Shown here: positions 18,450-26,888 of the stretch, piece after piece | Layout: each line of letters starts with the position of its first letter | Position numbering within the stretch: the first letter of the stretch is position 1 | Source of the DNA: Bacteroidota bacterium | GTDB lineage: Bacteria; Bacteroidota; Bacteroidia; Flavobacteriales; Flavobacteriaceae | Direction: 5' to 3' | DNA length: 64,000 nt | NCBI GenBank assembly: GCA_020161455.1 | Contig: JAIUNZ010000001.1 | Coordinates: forward strand, 62,001-126,000 | Translations under genes and position numbers: made by a program | Notes under the pieces: model-generated | What the model saw: the letters and a program-made list of their open reading frames with translations, nothing else | Told to the model about the DNA's origin: nothing | The model's database searches: none

Positions 18450-20549
18450 ATGTTAGAAGAACAGAATGATAACCTGCCTAAAGCAGATGGAAACCTAATC
18501 GATGAACCAACTCAATCGGTTCAAGAAGAAAACAACGATGCCGAAATAATAACAATAGTTGAAGCCACTTCGGAAGAAGTTGTAGCGGATGAAATTGAAA
18601 CTCAAGAAGTACTATTAGAAGAAACAACACTAGATACTGCTTCTGAAGAAATTATTACCGAATCGCAACCAAATGAAGTTAACGAAAACGTTATTGAACT
18701 TACAGACGAACAACTGGAAGATGATACTTTTGTAGTAGAAACAAAGATCAAATCTGCAGTTGAAACTATTGAAGACAGCAATGCCGAAGAAAGTGAAGAC
18801 GAAACTATAAAAGAACGTCATGCTATCCCGATGTTGGATTATGACACGATGTCGTTGCAACAATTGGTGGAAGAACTTGAAAAACTTGTTGCCGTAGAAA
18901 AAGTAATGTCGGTTAAAGACCATGTTGAAGAACTTAAGAAAGCCTTCTTATCCGAGTACCACCATTTCATCGAAGAGAAAAAAGAAGAGTTTCTTGCTGA
19001 AAACCCAGAAACTACCGAAGATTTCCATTATCATTTACCTTTAAAATCAACCTTTGACCACTTATATTCTCAATATAGAGATAAGAAAAACAATCATTTT
19101 CAATCGCTTCAAAACAACTTAAAAGCAAATTTAAATACAAGATTGGCTATAGTTGAAGAATTAAAAGAATTAATCAACAGCACCGAAACTATGTCAACGA
19201 TGTTAAAGCAATTTAACGACATTAGAGATCGATGGAAAGTAGCAGGTCCAATTCCGAAAGATAAATACAATCATGTTTGGAATAATTATCATTTTCATTT
19301 AGAGAATTTTTATGATATTCTGCACCTAGATAGAGAAATTAGAGATTTAGACTTTAAGCATAATCTAGAACAAAAGCAAAAAATTATTGCTCGCGTTGAA
19401 GAATTATTACAAGAAGAAGATATTCACAGCGCATTTAGAGAATTACAAGATTTACACAGAATTTGGAAAGAAGAAATTGGTCCAGTTTCAAGAGACGTAA
19501 GAGAAGATATTTGGAATCAGTTTAGTGATTTAACCAAGCAAATGCATGACAAACGTGAGAGTTTTTATGCTAGTTTTAGAGAAGTTGAAGAAGCAAATCT
19601 AGCCATCAAAAAAGAGATTATCTCTCAATTGGAAGTGTTAGCTGCTGAGAAAGTAACTACTCACAATGCTTGGCAAGAACAAATCCATAAAGTGGAAGCA
19701 TTGCGCAATCAATTCTTTGCCGCTGGAAAAGTACCAAGTGACGTAAATGAAGCTACATGGTTTGCTTTTAAAACGGCCGTTAGAAATTTCAACAAACTAA
19801 AAAATTCTTTTTATAAAGATTTAAAACAAGATCAAAACGAAAATTTAGCTAAGAAACAAGCCTTAGTGGACAAAGCAAGAGCATTAAAAGACAATACTGA
19901 TTTTGAAGCTACCACTCCATTGATGAAACAAATTCAAGAAGAATGGAAGTCTGTTGGACATGTTCCCAGAAAATTATCAGACAAACTTTGGAAAGAATTT
20001 AGAGCGGCTTGCAATGCTTATTTCGAAAATTTAAAATCACAACGAAAAGAACTTGATTCTGAAGAAATTGAAGCTTTTGAAAAGAAAAAAGAATATTTAG
20101 AAACGATTAAATCTTTTGAATTGGTTGGAGAACATAAAATCGATTTAGACGCTATAAAAGCGCATATTGAAACATGGAAAAGCTTTGGAAAAGTTCCTTT
20201 TTCAAGACGCTATATTGAAGGAAAGTTTAATAAAATATTAGACGTTTTATTTGAAAAATTAAGTTCAAGTAAAAAAGATAACGATATTGCACGCTATTCT
20301 AACAAACTAGATCATCTGGCTAGTCTTGATTCTAGAAAAATTGATGGCGAAAAAATATTCATCATGCGCAAAATTGATGAAGTTCAGAATGACATTTTCC
20401 AATTAGAAAATAACATACAGTTTTTTGCAAATGCTGATGCTAACAATCCTTTGGTAAAAGAAGTTCACAAAAACATTGAAAAGCAAAAAGAAGAATTGGC
20501 TACTTGGAAAGAAAAGCTAAAACAACTTAATAATTTTATGGCTGAGTAA
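18450..20549 (+). CDS. DUF349 repeat protein
   Basis: This 699-residue cytoplasmic protein has no signal peptide. Residues 1-130 are very acidic and repetitive (runs of EE, TEE, EVV), likely disordered. Residues 140-690 are long charged helices with repeating units of the form WKxxGPVPxxxxxxxWxxF, for example RWKVAGPIPKDKYNHVW and EWKSVGHVPRKLSDKLW. This is the DUF349 pattern, in at least five copies. Function is unproven. Such proteins are abundant in Bacteroidota. Convergent with pyrB across a shared terminator. Confidence 0.85.
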   Translation: MLEEQNDNLPKADGNLIDEPTQSVQEENNDAEIITIVEATSEEVVADEIETQEVLLEETTLDTASEEIITESQPNEVNENVIELTDEQLEDDTFVVETKIKSAVETIEDSNAEESEDETIKERHAIPMLDYDTMSLQQLVEELEKLVAVEKVMSVKDHVEELKKAFLSEYHHFIEEKKEEFLAENPETTEDFHYHLPLKSTFDHLYSQYRDKKNNHFQSLQNNLKANLNTRLAIVEELKELINSTETMSTMLKQFNDIRDRWKVAGPIPKDKYNHVWNNYHFHLENFYDILHLDREIRDLDFKHNLEQKQKIIARVEELLQEEDIHSAFRELQDLHRIWKEEIGPVSRDVREDIWNQFSDLTKQMHDKRESFYASFREVEEANLAIKKEIISQLEVLAAEKVTTHNAWQEQIHKVEALRNQFFAAGKVPSDVNEATWFAFKTAVRNFNKLKNSFYKDLKQDQNENLAKKQALVDKARALKDNTDFEATTPLMKQIQEEWKSVGHVPRKLSDKLWKEFRAACNAYFENLKSQRKELDSEEIEAFEKKKEYLETIKSFELVGEHKIDLDAIKAHIETWKSFGKVPFSRRYIEGKFNKILDVLFEKLSSSKKDNDIARYSNKLDHLASLDSRKIDGEKIFIMRKIDEVQNDIFQLENNIQFFANADANNPLVKEVHKNIEKQKEELATWKEKLKQLNNFMAE

Positions 20550-20555
20550 GTATAA

Positions 20556-20597
20556 AAACTAAAAAATCCTCTTTTGAAAAGAGGATTTTTTAGTTTA
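20556..20597. terminator. Bidirectional terminator between DUF349 gene and pyrB
   Basis: A long perfect stem, AAACTAAAAAATCCTCT paired with AGAGGATTTTTTAGTTT, with a seven-base loop (TTTGAAA). It sits exactly between the convergent stops and overlaps the pyrB stop region. Confidence 0.9.
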
Positions 20598-21518
20598 TTG
20601 TATTTTTGAAGCCAATAGATAAATAATAGCCATCCGAATGGCAACTCCATTTTCAACTTGATTTAAAATCACGGATTGTTTAGAATCTGCCACATCCGAA
20701 GTAATTTCTACACCACGATTTATTGGACCTGGATGCATGATTACAATTTCTTTATTTAAAGAATCGAGCAATGCTTTGTCAACACCATATTGCTGTGCGT
20801 ATTCTCTTGTTGATGGAAAATAGTTGACTTCCATTCGTTCGTTTTGAACACGAAGCATATTAGCCACATCACACCATTCGAGTGCTTTTCTTAGATTTGT
20901 CTCTACTGTTACACCAAGACTTTCAATATATTTTGGAATCAGAGTTTTTGGACCACAAACTTTCACCTCGGCACCTTGCATTTGCAAAGCATAAATATTG
21001 GATAGTGCCACACGTGAATGCAATACATCCCCAACAATAACTACTTTTTTTCCTGCTACTTCACCAAGTTTTTCCCGTATAGAAAAACTGTCTAGCAAAG
21101 CTTGGGTTGGGTGTTCGTGTGCGCCATCGCCAGCATTTATAATACTTGCTTTTACATTTTGCGAAAGAAAATAGGCAGCACCAGGATTCGCATGACGCAT
21201 TACGACCATATCTACCTTCATAGAAAGAATATTATTGACCGTATCGATAAGTGTTTCACCTTTTTTAACCGAAGATTGTGCAGCAGAAAAACTAATCACA
21301 TCGGCAGATAATCTTTTTTGTGCTAATTCAAAGGAAAGTTTGGTTCGAGTACTATTTTCAAAAAAAATATTGGCAATAGTTATATCTCGAAGCGTTGGAA
21401 CTTTTTTTATTGGACGATTGATGACTTCTTTAAAATGGTCGGCAGTTTCAAAAATTAATTGAATATCATTAGCATTTAAGTACTTAATTCCAAGCAGATG
21501 ATTAACTGATAGTTCCAA
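20595..21518 (-). CDS. pyrB: Aspartate carbamoyltransferase catalytic subunit
   Basis: PyrB condenses carbamoyl phosphate with aspartate in pyrimidine synthesis. The 307-residue protein has the carbamoyl-phosphate motif FENSTRTK (53-60), HPTQALLD and the aspartate-loop HPGPINRGVE. No regulatory pyrI is nearby. The start is an unusual TTG: the frame runs back to the pyrR stop only 11 bases away with no ATG between. Residues 2-14 (ELSVNHLLGIKYL) belong to the conserved N-terminus, so the TTG is needed. Cotranscribed with pyrR. Confidence 0.93.
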   Translation of the reverse strand: MELSVNHLLGIKYLNANDIQLIFETADHFKEVINRPIKKVPTLRDITIANIFFENSTRTKLSFELAQKRLSADVISFSAAQSSVKKGETLIDTVNNILSMKVDMVVMRHANPGAAYFLSQNVKASIINAGDGAHEHPTQALLDSFSIREKLGEVAGKKVVIVGDVLHSRVALSNIYALQMQGAEVKVCGPKTLIPKYIESLGVTVETNLRKALEWCDVANMLRVQNERMEVNYFPSTREYAQQYGVDKALLDSLNKEIVIMHPGPINRGVEITSDVADSKQSVILNQVENGVAIRMAIIYLLASKIQ

Positions 21519-21529
21519 TTTATATGATT

Positions 21530-22075
21530 TTAGTTATCTTTTTCTTTTAAATAAATAGCGTCTTCTCCGTCCTTTTCGCTCCAATTCACAACCACTTTTT
21601 CGTTATTAATAACATCTACTTGTCGTCCTCTATAATCGGGTTGAATAGGTAATTCGCGACTAAATCTTCGGTCAATTAATACCAATAACTCAATAGTTGA
21701 TGGTCTTCCAAAAGATTGAATAGCGGTTAATGCTGAACGGATACTTCTTCCTGTAAACAATACATCGTCAATGAAAACAACTTTTTTGTTTTCTACTAAA
21801 AAGTCAATTTTTGTTTGATTGGCTTCTAATACTTTTTCGCCTCTACGAAAATCATCGCGAAAAAAAGTAATGTCCAAAAAACCTAGCGTAACTTCTTTTA
21901 CTTTATAACTATTTTCTAAAATAGTTTTTATTCTTTCTGCTAAAAAAACGCCTCGGGGTTGAATTCCAATTAATACCGTATTTGAAAAATCATTGTGATT
22001 TTCGATTAACTGACAAGCCAAACGATGGAGAATGATATTGACTTCTTTTGAAGTAAGCAATATTTTTTGACTCAT
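21530..22075 (-). CDS. pyrR: PyrR bifunctional regulator / uracil phosphoribosyltransferase
   Basis: PyrR makes UMP from uracil and PRPP and, in some bacteria, binds pyr mRNA to attenuate transcription. The 181-residue protein has the PRPP loop VVFIDDVLFTGRSIRSAL and the flanking IGIQPRGVFLAERI. It lies 11 bases upstream of pyrB. I see no PyrR-type anti-terminator in the 57 bases between pyrR and holA, so regulation by mRNA binding at this site is not supported here. Confidence 0.93.
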   Translation of the reverse strand: MSQKILLTSKEVNIILHRLACQLIENHNDFSNTVLIGIQPRGVFLAERIKTILENSYKVKEVTLGFLDITFFRDDFRRGEKVLEANQTKIDFLVENKKVVFIDDVLFTGRSIRSALTAIQSFGRPSTIELLVLIDRRFSRELPIQPDYRGRQVDVINNEKVVVNWSEKDGEDAIYLKEKDN

Positions 22076-22132
22076 AGTAGTGTTGTTTGGAAAGCAAATT
22101 TACTATTTTTTTTACTCAATAAAAACTTTAAT

Positions 22133-23134
22133 TTACATTACCGAAATTAAAAATTCTTTATACAATTCGATATCTTCAAGATTGGAAGCACCAACACCTT
22201 TACTCATTCCGTCAACTACTTTGAGTTTATTGATAACTGTGCTTACTTTTTTCATCGGAAAATTAGCCGCAGCAATTCTATATTCATCAACAAAAAAGGG
22301 ATGAATACCTAATGCACTTGCTACGTTTCCTTGTGTTTTGTCTTTTAAACCGTGGTATTTTAATAAATTTGAAAAATAACCAAACAATTGACCAATCAAC
22401 AATACTTTCGGAATACTTTTGGGATTTTGGTGAAAATAATTTAGAATTTGGAATGCTTTGTGGTGATTTTTTTCGCCTACTGCTTTTCGCAATTCATATA
22501 CATTAAAATCTTTGCTAATACCTATATTTTGTTCAATATGATCTGGAGTTATTGTACTTCCTTTTGGCAAAATAATTTCTAATTTACTTAATTCGTTTGC
22601 TATTCGACTCAAGTCATTTCCCAAAAACTCTTGCAGCATTATGGCTGCTTTAGGTTCTATAGAAAAACCTCTGCCTTGCAAAACTCTTTTTATCCAATCG
22701 GCAACTTTAAAGTCTTTTAATTTTTCGCTTTCAAAAAGAATATGGTTTTTAGCGATTGATTTTATCCATTTTTTCCGTTTATCAACTTTTCCGTATTTAT
22801 AGGCAAAAACTAAAACAGTCGTGGGTTGTGGGTTATTTACATAGGCTTCAATTTTATCAATTGTTCTTGATAAATCTTGAGCTTCTTTAACAATAATAAC
22901 TTGTCGTTCTGCCATCATTGGGTATCGTTTTGCATTGGAAACTATATCTTCAATAGTAGTATCTCTTCCATATAACACCATTTGATTAAAACCTTTTTCG
23001 TCTTCCGTCAAAAGGTTATCTTCTAAATATTCTGTAAGTTTATCAATATAATACGATTCTTCGCCCATCAAAAAATAAATTGGTTTGATGTTTCCTACTT
23101 TTATATCATTAATTATTTTTACTATTTCGTCCAT
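22133..23134 (-). CDS. holA: DNA polymerase III delta subunit
   Basis: The clamp-loader delta subunit opens the beta clamp. The 333-residue protein begins with the typical PIYFLMGEESYYIDKLTEYLE and contains GRDTTIEDIVSNAKRYPMMA and VFAYKYGKVDKRKKWIK. The C-terminal collar helices follow. The family is weakly conserved, but length and N-terminal ATPase-like fold motifs fit well. Divergent from the nuclease-domain gene at 23208 across about 70 bases. Confidence 0.88.
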   Translation of the reverse strand: MDEIVKIINDIKVGNIKPIYFLMGEESYYIDKLTEYLEDNLLTEDEKGFNQMVLYGRDTTIEDIVSNAKRYPMMAERQVIIVKEAQDLSRTIDKIEAYVNNPQPTTVLVFAYKYGKVDKRKKWIKSIAKNHILFESEKLKDFKVADWIKRVLQGRGFSIEPKAAIMLQEFLGNDLSRIANELSKLEIILPKGSTITPDHIEQNIGISKDFNVYELRKAVGEKNHHKAFQILNYFHQNPKSIPKVLLIGQLFGYFSNLLKYHGLKDKTQGNVASALGIHPFFVDEYRIAAANFPMKKVSTVINKLKVVDGMSKGVGASNLEDIELYKEFLISVM

Positions 23135-23174
23135 TTGTTAGTATTCGGTTTTCATTCCAAAATTTCGAGAACGG

Positions 23175-23204
23175 TTGGCAGTTCTTTAAATTTGATTATT
23201 TTTG
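23175..23204 (+). promoter_or_regulatory. Promoter TTG-N19-TATTTTTG placing the start at the ATG
   Basis: TTG at 23175-23177 and TATTTTTG at 23197-23204, exactly 19 bases apart. The coding ATG is at 23208, only three bases after the -7 element. The transcript would therefore start at or next to the AUG (leaderless). Confidence 0.65.
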
Positions 23205-23207
23205 TTT

Positions 23208-23654
23208 ATGCAAAAACTCAATTTTCCTGTTTATTCCTTTCGCTTCAAAAATAGTGAAAATAAAGTGTCTATTTTTGACCCTATCAGGAAAAAATTTATT
23301 CTTTTAACTCCAGAAGAATGGGTTAGGCAACACACGATTGAATATTTAATGAAAGAGAAAAATTATCCGCTGTCTTATATCAACGTTGAAAAATTAATTA
23401 AAATAAACGATCGAAATAAACGATATGACATTGTCATTTTTAAACCAAATGGAGCTATTTTTCTATTAATTGAATGCAAAGCACCTGAAATTAGTATTTC
23501 ACAAGCTACTTTTGATCAAATTGCAAGATACAATCTAGTTTTGAAAGCCGAATATTTAATGGTTACTAATGGTCTAAATCATTACTTTTGTCAAATGGAT
23601 TTTGAAAATGAACGTTATAATTTCCTCAAAGAATTGCCTGATTTTATTCTTTAA
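23208..23654 (+). CDS. Stand-alone type I restriction HsdR N-terminal-like nuclease domain
   Basis: A 148-residue protein matching the HSDR_N_2 group (PD-(D/E)xK fold). Key elements are RYDIVIF (metal-binding Asp) and LLIECKAPEIS (E-x-K), followed by ISQATFDQIARYN. It has no helicase, methylase or specificity partner nearby, so it is not a working type I system. Such single-domain proteins are common in Bacteroidota beside holA. Role unknown. I start at the ATG at 23208; the in-frame TTG two codons upstream is within the -7 element. Confidence 0.8.
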   Translation: MQKLNFPVYSFRFKNSENKVSIFDPIRKKFILLTPEEWVRQHTIEYLMKEKNYPLSYINVEKLIKINDRNKRYDIVIFKPNGAIFLLIECKAPEISISQATFDQIARYNLVLKAEYLMVTNGLNHYFCQMDFENERYNFLKELPDFIL

Positions 23655-23669
23655 AACACTCATCAAACT

Positions 23670-24674
23670 TTGAAAAAAATTGCTGTTGTAATATTAAATT
23701 GGAATGGAGAAAAACTCTTAGAAAAGTTTTTGTCGTCAGTTATTTTACATTCAGATGAAGCCAGTATTTATGTAGCCGATAATGCTTCAACTGATAATTC
23801 TATACAATTTATTAAAGATAATTATCCAACCATTTCTATTATTCATAATGAAGCAAATTATGGTTTTGCAAAAGGATACAATCAAGCTTTGCAACTAGTT
23901 GAAGAAGAAATTTATTGTTTATTAAATTCAGATGTTGAAGTAACTGAAAATTGGCTTATTCCTATTCAACATCTTTTTGAAAAAGACAATACCATTGGAA
24001 TAATTCAACCTAAAATTTTAGATTTTAAAGACAAAACTAAATTTGAATATGCTGGTGCTGCTGGTGGTTTTATTGATAAATATGGTTTTCCTTTTTGCAG
24101 AGGACGAATTTTTGATACTATCGAAGCTGATTTGGGACAATATGATGATGAAAAAGAAATATTTTGGGCTTCAGGTGCGTGTTTTTTTATTCGAAAAGAA
24201 ATTTATAGAACTTTAAATGGTTTTGATGATGATTTTTTTGCTCATCAAGAAGAAATCGATTTATGTTGGCGTGCTTTTAATCTTGGTTTCAAAACAAAAT
24301 ATACTTCAAATTCTGTTGTTTATCATGTTGGTGGAGCAACACTACAAGAAGGAAACCCTAAAAAAACTTTTTTAAATTTTAGAAATTCGCTCTTCATGTT
24401 AACCAAAAATCTTCCAGAAAATAAATTAATAGCCATACTTTTTTATAGATTATCAATGGACGGAATAGCTGGAATACAATTTTTAGTAAAAGGACAATGG
24501 AAACATTTTCTGGCTATACTGAAAGCTCATTTTTATTTTTATAAAATGATTAATAAGAATCTAAGAAAGAGAAAACCAAATAATTCTCAAGATTATTATT
24601 ATTTAAAAAGCATTGTTTTTTGTTATTTTCTTAAAAACACCAAATTATTTACTAAAATTAACAATAGTTTATAA
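23670..24674 (+). CDS. Family 2 glycosyltransferase
   Basis: The 334-residue GT-A fold enzyme starts KKIAVVILNWNGEKLLEKFL. It has the nucleotide-binding DNASTDNS and the metal site in LLNSDVEV, a DxD-type position. GASGACFFIRKEIYR and the acceptor-side HQEEIDLCWRAFNLG are typical of rhamnosyltransferase-like GT2 enzymes. The initiation codon is TTG: the frame is closed by the preceding gene's stop 15 bases upstream with no ATG, and the first beta strand begins at residue 2. Probably makes cell-surface polysaccharide. Confidence 0.9.
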   Translation: MKKIAVVILNWNGEKLLEKFLSSVILHSDEASIYVADNASTDNSIQFIKDNYPTISIIHNEANYGFAKGYNQALQLVEEEIYCLLNSDVEVTENWLIPIQHLFEKDNTIGIIQPKILDFKDKTKFEYAGAAGGFIDKYGFPFCRGRIFDTIEADLGQYDDEKEIFWASGACFFIRKEIYRTLNGFDDDFFAHQEEIDLCWRAFNLGFKTKYTSNSVVYHVGGATLQEGNPKKTFLNFRNSLFMLTKNLPENKLIAILFYRLSMDGIAGIQFLVKGQWKHFLAILKAHFYFYKMINKNLRKRKPNNSQDYYYLKSIVFCYFLKNTKLFTKINNSL

Positions 24675-24739
24675 CCATAAACTTTCAATTAGAACGTTTT
24701 ATTATTACTTTTGTAGTGTAATTAAATACAATATATTTT

Positions 24740-25576
24740 ATGAAGAAATCAATTATTGCTTTATCGTTAGTAGCATTAACCCTGACATCATGTGGTTCAA
24801 AGAAAAAAATTGCTGCCTTAGAAGCGCAAAATAAAGAATGTCAAGATTTACTAAATTCAACTACTATGAAATTGAATTTATGTTTATCTGAGAAAGATGC
24901 GCTTTCTAAACAAAATGACTATTTAAAACAAAATACTTCTGATTTAATTAATTCTCAAAAAGAGATGACGATGTTAACATCAAAAGGTGCTCAAAACCTT
25001 GAGAAATCATTAGAAAGTTTAAAAGAAAAAGATTTAAAAATATCGCGTCTTCAAGATGCTTTGACAAGAAAAGATAGTGTGACTTTGGCTTTAGTAACAA
25101 GTTTAAAAAGTTCAGTAGGCATATCTGACCCAGATATTGAAATCAATGTAGAAAAAGGAGTGGTATTTATTTCTATTGCTGATAAATTGTTGTTTAAAAG
25201 CGGAAGCTACATTGTAAGCGATAAGGCAAAAGGCGTTTTAGCCAAAGTAGCTAAAGTTATCAATAGCCGTCCTACTTTTGAATGTATGGTTGAAGGTCAT
25301 ACTGACAATGTACCTTTTACAGGAAATGCTGTTTTATTAGACAACTGGGATTTAAGTGTAAAACGCTCAACTTCTATCGTTAGAGTATTAGTGAATGATT
25401 TAGGCGTAAAACCATCTCAATTAATAGCAGCTGGTCGTGGAGAATACATTCCTTTAGTTGACAATAATACTGTGGAAAATAGAGCAAAAAATAGAAGAAC
25501 TCGTATAGTAGTTTTACCTAAGATTGACGAATTTTACGATATGATTGAAAAAGAAATGAAAAACCAAACAAAGTAA
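24740..25576 (+). CDS. OmpA-family lipoprotein
   Basis: The 278-residue envelope protein has a lipoprotein signal ending LTLTSC (C18). Residues 25-120 form a coiled coil with leucine heptads. The C-terminal OmpA peptidoglycan-binding domain follows: LLFKSGSYIVSDKAKGVL, VEGHTDNVPF, then NRAKNRRTRIVVLP. It likely tethers the outer membrane to peptidoglycan. A TACTTTTG element (24706-24713) gives it its own promoter. A terminator shared with the convergent cysteine desulfurase gene follows. Confidence 0.92.
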   Translation: MKKSIIALSLVALTLTSCGSKKKIAALEAQNKECQDLLNSTTMKLNLCLSEKDALSKQNDYLKQNTSDLINSQKEMTMLTSKGAQNLEKSLESLKEKDLKISRLQDALTRKDSVTLALVTSLKSSVGISDPDIEINVEKGVVFISIADKLLFKSGSYIVSDKAKGVLAKVAKVINSRPTFECMVEGHTDNVPFTGNAVLLDNWDLSVKRSTSIVRVLVNDLGVKPSQLIAAGRGEYIPLVDNNTVENRAKNRRTRIVVLPKIDEFYDMIEKEMKNQTK

Positions 25577-25636
25577 ATTTTTCTAGATAAATAAATCAGT
25601 TTAAAATGTATTTTTTTATGTTTTATCCTTTTAAAT

Positions 25637-25676
25637 AAAAAAAAAAACCGAAACTTTTAGTTTCGGTATTTTTTTA
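25637..25676. terminator. Bidirectional terminator between OmpA and cysteine desulfurase genes
   Basis: Stem ACCGAAACT/AGTTTCGGT (25647-25655 with 25659-25667), three-base loop, an A-run on the left and a T-run on the right. Confidence 0.9.
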
Positions 25677-26795
25677 TATTCTTTTCAATTCTTCTATGAA
25701 AACATCTACTTCTTTTTTAGTATTATAATGACTAAAAGAAATGCGCAAACTTGGTTTTTTGATGTCATTTTCATTTAACATTTCAGCCAATACATGTGAT
25801 GGTTTTATACTTCCACTTTGGCAAGCACTTCCGCGAGAAACTGCAATGCCTTTCATATCGAGGTTAAATAATATCATGGCTGTTTTTTCTGCCGAAAAAG
25901 GGAGCAAGACATTTAGAATGTTGTATAAAGTGTTTTCACCATTTTGTTGAATTTTGGGAAAGTTTTCTTTTAATTGTTGCCAACAATATTCCTTTATTTC
26001 TTTTATATAATTAGCTTCTTTATCAATGTTTTGAAAAGACATATCTAAAGCTTTAGATAAACCAGCAATTTGATGTACTGCTTCGGTTCCGGCACGTAAT
26101 CCTTTTTCTTGTTCGCCTCCAAAAAGCATTGGTTTCAATCCTATTTTCTTTGTTAGAAAAGCAAATCCAACTCCTTTTGGCCCATGAAATTTATGCGCAC
26201 TTGACACTAGAAAATCAACAGGTAGTTTTTGTAAATCAAAACGTGTTTTTCCAATACTTTGCACAGTGTCACAATGGAACACTGCTTGATGCTGATGACA
26301 CCACTCGCCTATTCTTTGAATATCGTTAATTACTCCAATTTCGTTGTTGACATGCATTAAAGAAACTAAAGTTTTTTCATCGTTATCAAATAAACTTTCA
26401 AAATGAGCATAATCTAAATTTCCATTGGAAAGAATGTTGATATAATCAACCTTGATGTCAAATTCTTTCAGCAATGCATGAATGGTATAAAGTGTAGCAT
26501 GATGCTCAATCTTAGAGGTAATTATTCGTTTTATACCTAAATCTTTTATACAACAGCGCAAAATCCAATTGGTAGCTTCAGTAGCACTTGCTGTGAAGAT
26601 AATTTCTTGTGCCGAACAATTTAGGTGCTTGGCTATGATTTTTCTAGAACTTTCTATGATGGCTTTTGAACCCCTACCAATACTGTGTGTAGATGATGGA
26701 TTCCCATATTCGGACTGCATCACTATAACCATTTCATCAATTACTTCTTGACGAATTGGTGTTGTCGCTGCATTATCGAGATAGATTTTTTTCAT
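25674..26795 (-). CDS. Cysteine desulfurase, NifS/IscS-like
   Basis: A PLP enzyme that takes sulfur from cysteine for iron-sulfur clusters or thionucleosides. The 373-residue protein begins IYLDNAATTPIRQEV. The PLP lysine is in SAHKFHGPKGVGF. The persulfide cysteine is in VSRGSACQSGS, an NifS-like loop, close to the C-terminus. It has no isc or suf neighbours here, and a SufS assignment is excluded by the loop type. It may serve as the general desulfurase or as a tRNA thiolation partner. Confidence 0.9.
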   Translation of the reverse strand: MKKIYLDNAATTPIRQEVIDEMVIVMQSEYGNPSSTHSIGRGSKAIIESSRKIIAKHLNCSAQEIIFTASATEATNWILRCCIKDLGIKRIITSKIEHHATLYTIHALLKEFDIKVDYINILSNGNLDYAHFESLFDNDEKTLVSLMHVNNEIGVINDIQRIGEWCHQHQAVFHCDTVQSIGKTRFDLQKLPVDFLVSSAHKFHGPKGVGFAFLTKKIGLKPMLFGGEQEKGLRAGTEAVHQIAGLSKALDMSFQNIDKEANYIKEIKEYCWQQLKENFPKIQQNGENTLYNILNVLLPFSAEKTAMILFNLDMKGIAVSRGSACQSGSIKPSHVLAEMLNENDIKKPSLRISFSHYNTKKEVDVFIEELKRI

Positions 26796-26888
26796 ACTGC
26801 AAATATAAAAGTAAGCTTCCTAAATAAATGATAAAACCTATTATTTTGACATAAAAAAATCTATTTTTGCTTTAAAATTATTCCTAAG

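Noticed and set aside
23208..23654. Type I restriction-modification system
   Set aside because: Only the nuclease domain is present. No HsdM, HsdS or helicase motifs occur nearby.
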